Positions 51,934 to 59,975 of a DNA stretch of 64,000 nucleotides are shown here, in pieces. The stretch is from Muribaculaceae bacterium (lineage in GTDB: Bacteria; Bacteroidota; Bacteroidia; Bacteroidales; Muribaculaceae): assembly GCA_023667285.1 (NCBI GenBank), contig JAMPAK010000001.1, positions 355,140-419,139 on the forward strand, in the 5' to 3' direction. Every line of letters begins with the position of its first letter. The stretch's first letter is position 1. A program made the position numbers and the translations under genes. A model generated the notes under the pieces. It was not told the DNA's origin. It did not search any database and was given only the letters and a program-made list of their open reading frames with translations.

Positions 51934-53118
51934 TCAAGCCTTGGCACCCTTCACTCCACCCTTGGCTCCACAGGTCATCGCAAAGATGTTCTGGTCATAG
52001 CTCACGGTTTTCTGTCCCTGCTCACGCTTGCGCTTGAGAGCCAGGCGCACCAGGCGGTCCATAAGTTCAGTGAAGGGGATGCCCGTGGCCTCCCACAGAT
52101 AGAATGAGAGAGAACCTGGGATAGTGTTTATCTCGTTGACATATATCTCGTTCTTGTCATCATCTATGATAAAGTCGATGCGGCTCACGCCATGACAGCC
52201 AAGCACCCTGAAAGTCTCGCCCGCCAGAAACTGTATACGCTTCGTGACATCGGCAGGAAGTTCGGCAGGGATGCGCTTCTGTGATGCCTGCATACCCTTG
52301 GCTCCCTTCGTGCCACCCATATACTTGTCCTCATACGAGAGAATCTCCGCACTCTTTATCGGCTCCTCGAGCACCGACGACTGATACTCATCGCAGTCGC
52401 CCAGCACCGAGCAGTTGATCTCCTTTAGATTGTCCACCATGTCCTCCACAATGATGCGCGATGAATATTTCTCAGCAGTGTCGATTTTCTCAATGAGCTG
52501 TTCACGATCAGCCGCGCGCCCTATGCCCACACTAGAGCCGAGATTGGCGGGCTTGACAATCACCGGATAGCCAATCTTGCTCTCGATGCGCTCAATCAGC
52601 TCTTCGCGCTTCGCAAACCACTCCTTGTCTGTGAACCACACATAGTCAATCACCGGGATTCCACACTCGCGCAGAATCATCTTCATTGTTATCTTGTCCA
52701 TGCCGTTGGCGCTCGCCAGGGTGTTGCACCCGGCATAGGGAATCCCTATGGTCTCCAGCACTCCCTCAAAGATGCCATCCTCAACGTTGGATCCATGAAG
52801 CACCGGGATGACCACATCGAGAGTAGTGACGACAGCCGAGCCGAACATAGGTTTCTTCACACGATAGAGGTTATAGTCGCCATAGCTTGGCTCCATGTAG
52901 ACCTGTGTGCACTTATCGAGAAGAGCGGGGATATCCTTGTAGTTCTTGATGTCAAATAGAGCATCGCCTGTATAATAGCGTCCCTGCTTGGAGATATAGA
53001 TGGGTGTCACGTCATATTTCTCGCGGTCGATGGCGGCCATGGCCTGCGAGGCCGAGATGACCGATATCTCATGTTCGGTGGAACGGCCGCCGAAGAACAC
53101 TCCGATGTTTGTTTTCAT
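51934..53118 (-). CDS. ddl: Divergent D-alanine-D-alanine ligase family protein (ATP-grasp)
   Basis: 394 residues, versus about 310-330 for canonical Ddl. The N-terminus GVFFGGRSTEHEISVISA and the ATP-grasp domain (VIVKPANLGSSVGI, VNEINTIPGS) are clear. The omega-loop region reads YEDKYMGGTKGAKGM and lacks the second Tyr of E. coli DdlB. The active-site end reads PGSLSFYLW where DdlB has PGMTSHSL. A Lys/Gly/Ala tail follows. It should ligate two D-amino acids or a D-amino acid and a hydroxy acid; specificity is uncertain. Operon with the MurF-like gene 44 bases upstream. Confidence 0.82.
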   Translation of the reverse strand: MKTNIGVFFGGRSTEHEISVISASQAMAAIDREKYDVTPIYISKQGRYYTGDALFDIKNYKDIPALLDKCTQVYMEPSYGDYNLYRVKKPMFGSAVVTTLDVVIPVLHGSNVEDGIFEGVLETIGIPYAGCNTLASANGMDKITMKMILRECGIPVIDYVWFTDKEWFAKREELIERIESKIGYPVIVKPANLGSSVGIGRAADREQLIEKIDTAEKYSSRIIVEDMVDNLKEINCSVLGDCDEYQSSVLEEPIKSAEILSYEDKYMGGTKGAKGMQASQKRIPAELPADVTKRIQFLAGETFRVLGCHGVSRIDFIIDDDKNEIYVNEINTIPGSLSFYLWEATGIPFTELMDRLVRLALKRKREQGQKTVSYDQNIFAMTCGAKGGVKGAKA

Positions 53119-53162
53119 TCTGAGATAATGGGATTTGAAGGATTGACCTTACTTGTATTGGA

Positions 53163-54749
53163 TTATTTAAATGTGTCAGGGAGATCATTCTCATAGAGCA
53201 CAGTGTCGCCGGGCTTGAGCATCCCGGCCAGCAATGTCTGCGACTCCGCAAACGACCCCACCGTATGAATCTTTGCTATGCGCGGCTCCACACTCTCGAT
53301 GCCAGAGACTATGGCGTCGCGGTTATACTCGCCCACAACGATGGCTATGTCGGCCGAGATGGCAATCCGTTTTCCGAACTCACGGTTCAGTTCCTCCTGC
53401 TTGTCGCCGAGCTCAATCATGCCCGGGGTAACCACTATGCGTCTCCCCTTGTCCATCATGGCAAGCACATCCAAGGCCATCCCTGAGCCTGTGGGATTCG
53501 AGTTGAAGGCATCATCGATGATGGTGACTCCCATTGGCGTTCGCTTCATGTTGAGACGGTGCTCCACCTGCTCAATCTGCCCCACAGCATAGCGTATCTT
53601 CTGTTCGGGCACACCGAGCCTCAGCGCCACGATGATGGCTGCAAGGAGGTTGCTGACATTACATTCACCCACCAGGCGTGTCGAGAACTCCAGCCGGCTT
53701 CCGTCAGGAGTGACCACTGTGAATTTTGTGCCTGAGGGGGTATATCTCACATCTGTGGCCACGTATTGTGCTGCGCCTGTCGAGGTGACGGCATAGCGTA
53801 TGCACTCCACATTCTCAACCTTCCGCGACGCTACATAGGGAAAGTCATCGTTGACCACTGCGAGGCCGTCGGCTGGGAGGGAGTCGACAAGCTCAAACTT
53901 GGTCTGCTGGACCCGCTCGATGGTCTTGAACGACTCAAGATGCTGCGGCCCAACGGCCGTGATTATTCCAATCTCCGGATGCACAAGGTCGCAGATTTCC
54001 TTGATATCCCCCGGCTGCTTGGCCCCCATCTCAACGATAAAGACCTCATTGTATGGCTTGAGATATTCGCGGACAGTGCGTATCACACCCATCGTGGTGT
54101 TATAGCTGCCGGGGGTCATCATCACATCGAAATGCTCCGCGAGTATGCGGTTGAGATAATGCTTTGTGCTGGTCTTGCCATAACTGCCTGTGATTCCTAT
54201 CACCTTCAGTCCCGGCATCGAGCGCAGGATGCGCTCCGCATCGTTGTAATACCCCTTATTTATCTTCGTCTCCACAGGTTTCAGAAGCCAGTTGGCTATG
54301 AGTATGAAAAGGTGTGAGAAGCAATAGACACCCAGGGCGGTTACGGCCGCAATGCTCACTCCACACTCCCCCTGTCCGGCCAAGAAATATGAGCCGGCTA
54401 TGACGACAATGGCCAGAAACGCGGTGACAGCATAGATGCGTTTTGCCCTCGGTGTCCAAACCAGCGGCTTCTTATAGCGCGCCGTGATGAGATTGATGAT
54501 ATTGAGTATCGAGACAAAGCACACAAGCCCCATGGAGACGAGGGGGAAACTGAGCGTTGAGAAGGAAGCCAGCACCACTGCCCCGCTCACCAGTCGGCGC
54601 AGGGAGGTAGTGTCCTCCGAGGCAGTGAGCCATCGGCGATATCGCTCGTTTCGATAAGAATTCTGCTGCAGCATCATCAAGCATCGCCTCAGTTCGTAGA
54701 CTGCGCCGATAAGTGCTATAATCAGGGTGATATACGTGAACAGATACAT
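53163..54749 (-). CDS. Membrane-anchored Mur ligase family protein (MurF-like)
   Basis: 528 residues. Residues about 1-155 form four or so membrane helices in place of the UDP-substrate-binding N-domain of MurF. The ATP-dependent amide ligase core follows: P-loop ITGSYGKTSTK, TPGSYNTTMG, VEMGAKQPGDI, the carbamylated-Lys region QQTKFELVD, and the C-domain (IIDDAFNSNPTGSG, TPGMIELGD). It ends YENDLPDTFK, unlike the KGSR-type MurF end. It probably joins a D-amino-acid dipeptide to a membrane-bound acceptor; that is inference. It sits between an alpha/beta hydrolase and a divergent Ddl. Confidence 0.85.
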   Translation of the reverse strand: MYLFTYITLIIALIGAVYELRRCLMMLQQNSYRNERYRRWLTASEDTTSLRRLVSGAVVLASFSTLSFPLVSMGLVCFVSILNIINLITARYKKPLVWTPRAKRIYAVTAFLAIVVIAGSYFLAGQGECGVSIAAVTALGVYCFSHLFILIANWLLKPVETKINKGYYNDAERILRSMPGLKVIGITGSYGKTSTKHYLNRILAEHFDVMMTPGSYNTTMGVIRTVREYLKPYNEVFIVEMGAKQPGDIKEICDLVHPEIGIITAVGPQHLESFKTIERVQQTKFELVDSLPADGLAVVNDDFPYVASRKVENVECIRYAVTSTGAAQYVATDVRYTPSGTKFTVVTPDGSRLEFSTRLVGECNVSNLLAAIIVALRLGVPEQKIRYAVGQIEQVEHRLNMKRTPMGVTIIDDAFNSNPTGSGMALDVLAMMDKGRRIVVTPGMIELGDKQEELNREFGKRIAISADIAIVVGEYNRDAIVSGIESVEPRIAKIHTVGSFAESQTLLAGMLKPGDTVLYENDLPDTFK

Positions 54750-54782
54750 AGTTGGTTGAGCAGTGAGAGAAGAGAATTTGAC

Positions 54783-55556
54783 TTACTTCAGAAAAGTTTC
54801 CAGCACAGCCTTGAAGCCCCTGGGATTGTCGAGAAAACTGTAGTGGCCACACCCGTCAAAGCTGACAAGACCTGCGTCAGGAACCAGGCTCTCCATCTTG
54901 CGCGCATCTGCCAGCGGTGTGGCGGTGTCGTCAGCGCCCCATATGAGGAGCGTGGGAGCCTTGATGAGCGGCAGCCGTGAGGTGAGGTCTTCGTTGACAA
55001 CCTTTGATAGGATGCGCCTCATCATCGGGGTGGCCTGCGCATAGTCTGACGACCCGGCCTTTGCCCTCCGGGCATCGAGCCTCCGCTCAGCCTCCTTGCG
55101 TCCGAGAGCCAGATACATCAGCCACTTCATGGCCTTGAAGGCATACACCTTGCGATAATATGTAAATGTGCGCCGTGGCTTTATGCCGGCGGCGTCTACA
55201 AGTATGAGTTTGCCAACCTCAGGATGACGCGATGCATAGAGAATGCCCACTCGCCCGCCGAATGAATGTCCCAGCAATGAGGGCCTCTCAATTCCCAGGG
55301 CTGAGACAAGGTCCTCGATGACCCGGGTGTACTCCTCGACTCCCCACACCTCCGGCGGCTCCTCAGAGCCTCCGAAACCAGGGAAATCAACATTTATGAC
55401 ACGCCACCCCTCACTGAGCGCTACTCGCTCCACAGACGCCAGGGTGGTGTGGTCACAACCCCAGCCGTGCATCAGCACGAGTGTCCGAGGCCCGGAGCCG
55501 TTGTCAGTGTAGTGGAGTCTTACTCCGCTTAGAGTGATATCCTTGTCCATACTCAT
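54783..55556 (-). CDS. Alpha/beta hydrolase
   Basis: A 257-residue cytoplasmic-looking hydrolase with HGWGCDH (oxyanion), nucleophile Ser in GHSFGGR, Asp in WGADDTATP and His in GCGHYSFLD. The fold is closest to generic Abhydrolase_1/6 esterases. No signal peptide. First gene of the operon with the MurF-like ligase, ddl and small membrane protein; the -7 box is 12 bases upstream. A role in editing or releasing the ligase product is plausible but unproven. Confidence 0.87.
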   Translation of the reverse strand: MSMDKDITLSGVRLHYTDNGSGPRTLVLMHGWGCDHTTLASVERVALSEGWRVINVDFPGFGGSEEPPEVWGVEEYTRVIEDLVSALGIERPSLLGHSFGGRVGILYASRHPEVGKLILVDAAGIKPRRTFTYYRKVYAFKAMKWLMYLALGRKEAERRLDARRAKAGSSDYAQATPMMRRILSKVVNEDLTSRLPLIKAPTLLIWGADDTATPLADARKMESLVPDAGLVSFDGCGHYSFLDNPRGFKAVLETFLK

Positions 55557-55568
55557 GAAATTGACCTA

Positions 55569-55576
55569 CAAAAGTA
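55569..55576 (-). promoter_or_regulatory. -7 box (TACTTTTG) for the hydrolase/MurF-like/ddl operon
   Basis: The minus strand reads TACTTTTG, 12 bases before ATG 55556. It shares a 98-base divergent region with the merR promoter. Confidence 0.65.
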
Positions 55577-55636
55577 CATAAATCCCCCCTCATCTCCAAC
55601 TTTTCCATCGAATTTTGCCATGAGGAGTTTTTTGGT

Positions 55637-55644
55637 TATCTTTG
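55637..55644 (+). promoter_or_regulatory. -7 box (TATCTTTG) for merR-mltG
   Basis: TATCTTTG ends one base before ATG 55646, which cannot then be transcribed from this promoter. ATG 55655 is therefore the probable start. Confidence 0.65.
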
Positions 55645-55654
55645 CATGTTATTT

Positions 55655-55990
55655 ATGCATCCGACCGACAAGCGATATTACAAGATTGGCGATGTGGCAG
55701 AGATGCTCGGCCTGCCTCAGTCAACACTGAGATTCTGGGAGACTCAGTTTCCCACTGCCGTACCACACCGCAACGCCAAGGGGACCCGCCTCTACACTCC
55801 GCGCGACATCGAGAACCTGCGCATACTCAAGTTCCTGCTTCACGACAAGGGGCTGCGCATCGAGGCTGCACGCGAGGAACTGAAGGTGAACCGCGACGGT
55901 GTCATCAAGCGCGCTGAGGCTCTGGCCTCGCTCCGCGATGTCCGCGACAAACTCCAGTCGCTTCTAGACTCACTCCATAAATTGAGATGA
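55655..55990 (+). CDS. MerR family transcriptional regulator
   Basis: A 111-residue protein. The winged helix-turn-helix begins YYKIGDVAEMLGLPQSTLRFWE, and the wing has RLYTPRDIENLRILKFLL. A C-terminal helix forms the usual dimer coiled coil (about 85-111). No effector domain or Cys cluster, so it is a minimal MerR. The ATG at 55646 is ruled out by the promoter. Its stop overlaps the mltG start (55987), and it is divergent from the MurF-like/ddl operon, which it could regulate. Confidence 0.88.
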   Translation: MHPTDKRYYKIGDVAEMLGLPQSTLRFWETQFPTAVPHRNAKGTRLYTPRDIENLRILKFLLHDKGLRIEAAREELKVNRDGVIKRAEALASLRDVRDKLQSLLDSLHKLR

Positions 55991-57105
55991 CTGAACAGAA
56001 ACCCACAGAAACTCCAAAATCCCCTGCTCCGCGTCCTAAAAAGCCAAAGACACCCGGGAGAAAAAAAGGGAAGAACAAGGAATCATGGCTTCACCGCCAC
56101 TCCATGGGGGTGATGATAGCGGTGATTGCCTTCTTTGCCGTGATTTTCGGAGTGTTTTGCTTCGCCTTCATCCCCCACACAGGTGCCGGTGATGATGGCG
56201 ACTGGGTCTATATCCCCAAGGGTGCCGACCGGGATGCTGTGAAGGATAGCCTGAAGTCATCCCTGGGATCCTCGATGGGAACTAGGGTCTACATGATGTG
56301 GTCGCTTATTGGAGGCACCCCAGGCGGGAGCAACGGTGCATATAGGATAGACAATGGGATGACGGCTCTGAAGGCAGCCCGCAGGCTGTCTACAGGCAGG
56401 CAGACTCCGGTGACGCTGTCGTTCAAAGGCCCGAGGACTATGGACCTGCTCGCCGCCCGTATAGCCTCACAGCTTGAATGTAGCCCCGAGGAATTTCTGG
56501 CTGCATGCGATGAGGTGCTTCCCGCAGAGGGATTCAACCGCGCCGGATATCCGGCCGCGTTCATCCCTGACACATATGAGTTCTATTGGAATTCCTCAGC
56601 CTCCGGCGTGGTGAGACGCCTGCTTGACTATCGCAATCGCTTCTGGACACCCGAGCGTGTTGCCAAGGCCAAGCGGGAGGGTTTGACCAAGGTGCAGGCA
56701 GCCACGGTGGCTTCCATCATTGAGGAAGAGACAGCCAAGAGCGACGAGCGCCCCAAGGTGGCTCGCCTTTACCTCAACCGCCTCCACAAAGGGATGAGGC
56801 TTCAGGCTGACCCGACGGTGAAATTTGCCACCGGCGATTTTTCACTGCGGCGCATCAAGGGTGAGCATCTCAAAGTCAACTCCCCTTACAATACCTATCT
56901 CCACGCCGGACTTCCACCTGGTCCCATCAGAGTGGCGGCGGCAGCCTCCATAGACGCCGTGCTTAATGCCCCTGACCACCCCTATCTATTCATGTGTGCC
57001 AAGGAAGACTTCTCAGGCTACCACAACTTCGCCACTGACTTTGCGGCTCACCGCGAGAATGCCCGCCGCTATCAGGCTGAGCTCAACAGACGCAATATAA
57101 AATAA
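55987..57105 (+). CDS. mltG: Endolytic murein transglycosylase MltG
   Basis: 372 residues. A Pro/Lys-rich cytoplasmic tail (1-38) and one membrane helix (about 40-63) precede the YceG domain. The catalytic Glu is in TVASIIEEETAK (about residue 246); PDTYEFYW, LQADPTVKFA and SPYNTYLHAGLPPGPI are family motifs. MltG cuts nascent glycan strands and sets their length. Four-base overlap with merR shows translational coupling. Another envelope-related gene next to the MurF-like/ddl operon. Confidence 0.94.
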   Translation: MTEQKPTETPKSPAPRPKKPKTPGRKKGKNKESWLHRHSMGVMIAVIAFFAVIFGVFCFAFIPHTGAGDDGDWVYIPKGADRDAVKDSLKSSLGSSMGTRVYMMWSLIGGTPGGSNGAYRIDNGMTALKAARRLSTGRQTPVTLSFKGPRTMDLLAARIASQLECSPEEFLAACDEVLPAEGFNRAGYPAAFIPDTYEFYWNSSASGVVRRLLDYRNRFWTPERVAKAKREGLTKVQAATVASIIEEETAKSDERPKVARLYLNRLHKGMRLQADPTVKFATGDFSLRRIKGEHLKVNSPYNTYLHAGLPPGPIRVAAAASIDAVLNAPDHPYLFMCAKEDFSGYHNFATDFAAHRENARRYQAELNRRNIK

Positions 57106-57140
57106 CACCAAAACACCATCCCCTATTCTCTCCAGTATAT

Positions 57141-57995
57141 ATGCAGATCCAAGACCCCAGACGCTCATTAGGATTCAGGCGTGACATCCATGTGTTTCGA
57201 ACACTGAAAGAGATTCCGTTCATCTCATTTCCGGCCAAGCTCGACAGCATGATTCTGGCCGTGTGTGGCAATGGTGAGGTGTCGGCCGAGATTGATGTGA
57301 CTCCGCGCAAGATGGGAAGCCATCATGTAATGGTGCTACGTCCGGGTCATGTCGTGGACCGATTCGAGACGAGCAACGACTTCAAGGGCTTTTTCATCAC
57401 AGTGACCGAGGAGTGTCTACACCACATGCTCCCATCGCTACAATACGTCATCCCCTACAGCCTCATATATAACGGTGACCCGATGATTAAGATCACATCT
57501 GAGGAATATGAGTCGCTCTCTCTGATTTACGACATGTTCAAGCGTCAGCTCCGCGATGTCGACCGTCCCTTCGGCACCATGGCTCTTGAGAGCCTGTGCG
57601 AACTGCTGTTCTACAATGCTCTGGGCATCTACGCGCTGCGCACAAGGGATCTGGGCCACAAGTCGCGCCGCGAAGAACTGCTCTCTCAGTTCATTGAGAC
57701 GCTGGAGAAGAATTTCAAGAACGAGCGGTCTGTGAATTTCTATGCCGACAGGCTGTTTGTGACCCCCAAGCACCTATCGTCGGTGCTAAAGGAGGTGAGC
57801 GGACGCACCGCGGGCGACTGGATAGACCAGAGGGTCATACTCGAGGCCAAACTGATGCTACGGTCCACCGGCATGAACATTCAGGAGATCAGTTCGTCGC
57901 TCAACTTCTCCAACCAGTCGTTTTTCGGCAAGTATTTCAAGCATCTCACGGGTATCTCACCGCGAGAATACCGCACTAATCTCTCCGACATATGA
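57141..57995 (+). CDS. AraC family transcriptional regulator
   Basis: 284 residues. The N-terminal ~170 form a cupin-like sensor region (HHVMVLRPGHVVD). The C-terminal ~100 carry two helix-turn-helix motifs: VNFYADRLFVTPKHLSSVLKE and NIQEISSSLNFSNQSFFGKYFK, with GISPREYR. The ligand is unknown; the fucose operon is only 4 kb away but separated by fabD and on the other strand. Four-base ATGA overlap with the exported TPR gene. Confidence 0.9.
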   Translation: MQIQDPRRSLGFRRDIHVFRTLKEIPFISFPAKLDSMILAVCGNGEVSAEIDVTPRKMGSHHVMVLRPGHVVDRFETSNDFKGFFITVTEECLHHMLPSLQYVIPYSLIYNGDPMIKITSEEYESLSLIYDMFKRQLRDVDRPFGTMALESLCELLFYNALGIYALRTRDLGHKSRREELLSQFIETLEKNFKNERSVNFYADRLFVTPKHLSSVLKEVSGRTAGDWIDQRVILEAKLMLRSTGMNIQEISSSLNFSNQSFFGKYFKHLTGISPREYRTNLSDI

Positions 57996-58804
57996 GAAAC
58001 TGCATCACCTTGGCACTCATGATGCTGTCAATGCTGAGTGCATTGGCCGAGACACCCTACATGGAGGCTGTCGGTGAGGCCGACAAGGCTTGCGCTAAGG
58101 GTGAGTGGCTCAAGGCTCTCGCAGCCCTCGACCGCGCCATGACTCTGGAGCCTGAGAATCCGGGCAACATAATGCTGCTGTGCAATGTCGGGCTTATACA
58201 GTTCAATCTGGGCCAAGACAGTATTGCCCTGGCCACTCTGGATGAGGCTCACACTCTCGCACCACGCTCTGTCACCATTCTCACCAATCGCGCCCGTGTC
58301 CAGGCTGCCCTCGGAAATGACCGTGAGGCCATGAAGGACTATGAACTCATCATGCAACTTGACTCCGTCGACACAGGCTCGCGCTTCAATCATGCCCTGC
58401 TCTCACTGCGCCACCGCAAGTTTGCCGCAGCCAGAGCCGACACCGAATGGCTCAATCTTCACGCCCCCGACAGCGATGAGACCCACATAGTCTCTGCGGC
58501 ATTTCTGTGCTCCATGGGCAAATATGAGGAGGCGATTCCACTCTATACACAGATTCTTGACACCTACAAAGTGCCTGAGTATTATGGGGCGAGGGCTTAC
58601 TGCAATCTCATGACCGGACGTCTTCAGGAAGCGTCAGATGATATAGCCATCGCCTTGGAGATGGCTCCTGACGATGGCGAGCTCTATCTCTACAGAGCCG
58701 CACTCAACAAGATGCGCTTCCGTCCTGAGGACGCCAAGGCCGATGCCCGCCGAGCAGTAGAGCTCGGCGCCGACCCACGCCGCGCCGCAGAGTTCATGAA
58801 ATAA
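57992..58804 (+). CDS. Exported tetratricopeptide repeat protein
   Basis: 270 residues with a signal peptide (about 1-19). Six or so TPR-like units follow, for example AKGEWLKALAALDRAMTLEPE, DSIALATLDEAHTLAP and GKYEEAIPLYTQILDT. No enzyme motif. It is translationally coupled to the AraC regulator, so it may scaffold a periplasmic complex under its control; the role is unknown. Confidence 0.85.
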   Translation: MRNCITLALMMLSMLSALAETPYMEAVGEADKACAKGEWLKALAALDRAMTLEPENPGNIMLLCNVGLIQFNLGQDSIALATLDEAHTLAPRSVTILTNRARVQAALGNDREAMKDYELIMQLDSVDTGSRFNHALLSLRHRKFAAARADTEWLNLHAPDSDETHIVSAAFLCSMGKYEEAIPLYTQILDTYKVPEYYGARAYCNLMTGRLQEASDDIAIALEMAPDDGELYLYRAALNKMRFRPEDAKADARRAVELGADPRRAAEFMK

Positions 58805-58867
58805 TTCCATCCCCCGATTGGGGCTTCAACGCAAAGATTTATATCCCTTGGTTTGGTCATTTGCAAA

Positions 58868-58934
58868 AGCCTTCGGGAAGGTAATTCAGCGGCCCGCGGG
58901 CGCCGTTTGCGGCCTGCGGCTGCGGAATTCCGCA
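58868..58934 (+). repeat. Interspersed GC-rich repeat, copy 2, with terminal palindrome
   Basis: This aligns with 316-375 over about 55-60 bases (agccttcggg, gcggcc, cgccgtttgc, cctgcgg blocks). It ends in a perfect 14-base palindrome tgcggaattccgca (58921-58934). It lies in the 58805-59034 gap together with the fabD terminator. Confidence 0.6.
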
Positions 58935-58963
58935 TACTTTTAGATTTGTCATTGGGCTTAGGG

Positions 58964-59011
58964 GAAAAGAAAAACCACCCTGCGACCTTCGGGGGAAGGA
59001 GCGGGGTGGTT
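58964..59011 (-). terminator. Rho-independent terminator of fabD
   Basis: On the minus strand an 11-bp stem (59001-59011 with 58973-58983, one G-U) with an inner ccttc/gaagg stem is followed by a T-rich run (TTTTTCTTTTCC pattern). It lies 24 bases after the fabD stop. Confidence 0.8.
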
Positions 59012-59034
59012 GTGTGGGTTGTTCAGGGGTATCT

Positions 59035-59913
59035 TTATTGACGGCCTGAGGTTGCAGCCTCGGGGGCTATCTTGGCCACCAGTCCCTGCAGCACCTTGCC
59101 GGGACCTACTTCGATGAACTCTGTTGCACCATCGGCCACCATGTTCTTGACACTCTGTGTCCAACGCACGGGGGCTGTGAGCTGAGCCACGAGGTTGGCC
59201 TTGATTTCAGAGGGATCGGTGTGGGGCTTGGCATCGACGTTCTGGTATACGGGCACAGAGGGTGTGTGGAACTCTGTCTTCTCGATGGCCTCTGCGAGCT
59301 CTGCGCGGGCAGGCTCCATGCAGGGTGAGTGGAAACCGCCACCAACCTTGAGTTTGAGGGCGCGCTTCGCACCGGCAGCCTTGAGCTGCTCGCATGCAGC
59401 GTCGATAGCCTCGACCTCGCCTGAGATGACGAGCTGTCCGGGACAGTTGTAGTTGGCGCAAACGACTGTGCCGTCAATGCCGGCGCAAATCTCCTCAACC
59501 TTCTCATCTGGAAGGGCGAGGACAGCAGCCATTGTCGAGGGGTTCATCTCGCAAGCCTTCTGCATGGCCTGCGCACGGGCTGACACCAGGCGCACACCAT
59601 CCTCAAAGCTGAGGGCTCCGGCTGCCACGAGAGCAGAAAACTCACCGAGCGAGTGGCCGGCCACCATCGAGGGGTCAAACTCATCGCCCATGGTCTTGGC
59701 GAGAATAACGGAGTGCAAGAATATGGCGGGCTGTGTCACCTTGGTCTGACGAAGGTCCTCGTCAGTACCCTCAAACATGAGGTCTGTGATGCGGAAGCCG
59801 AGGATATCGTTTGCTTTCTCAAACATCTCCTTAGCCACGGGGTTATTGTCATACAGGTCCTTGCCCATACCAACAAACTGGGCACCCTGTCCGGGGAATA
59901 CAAATGCTTTCAT
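59035..59913 (-). CDS. fabD: Malonyl-CoA:ACP transacylase
   Basis: A 292-residue enzyme loading malonate onto acyl carrier protein for fatty acid synthesis. It has VFPGQGAQFVGMG at the N-terminus, TQPAIFLHS, the nucleophile Ser88 in GHSLGEFSA, and the catalytic His in GGGFHSPCM. ATG 59913 replaces the open frame start at 59952, which overlaps the promoter box. Single-gene unit with its own promoter and terminator. Confidence 0.96.
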   Translation of the reverse strand: MKAFVFPGQGAQFVGMGKDLYDNNPVAKEMFEKANDILGFRITDLMFEGTDEDLRQTKVTQPAIFLHSVILAKTMGDEFDPSMVAGHSLGEFSALVAAGALSFEDGVRLVSARAQAMQKACEMNPSTMAAVLALPDEKVEEICAGIDGTVVCANYNCPGQLVISGEVEAIDAACEQLKAAGAKRALKLKVGGGFHSPCMEPARAELAEAIEKTEFHTPSVPVYQNVDAKPHTDPSEIKANLVAQLTAPVRWTQSVKNMVADGATEFIEVGPGKVLQGLVAKIAPEAATSGRQ

Positions 59914-59949
59914 ATCTGTGTGAATGATTAGTTTCGTGATTTTCGGCTG

Positions 59950-59957
59950 CAAAGGTA
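59950..59957 (-). promoter_or_regulatory. -7 box (TACCTTTG) for fabD
   Basis: The minus strand reads TACCTTTG, 36 bases before ATG 59913, in the 62-base gap after fucP. Confidence 0.7.
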
Positions 59958-59975
59958 AGAAATTTTTGCCAATTA

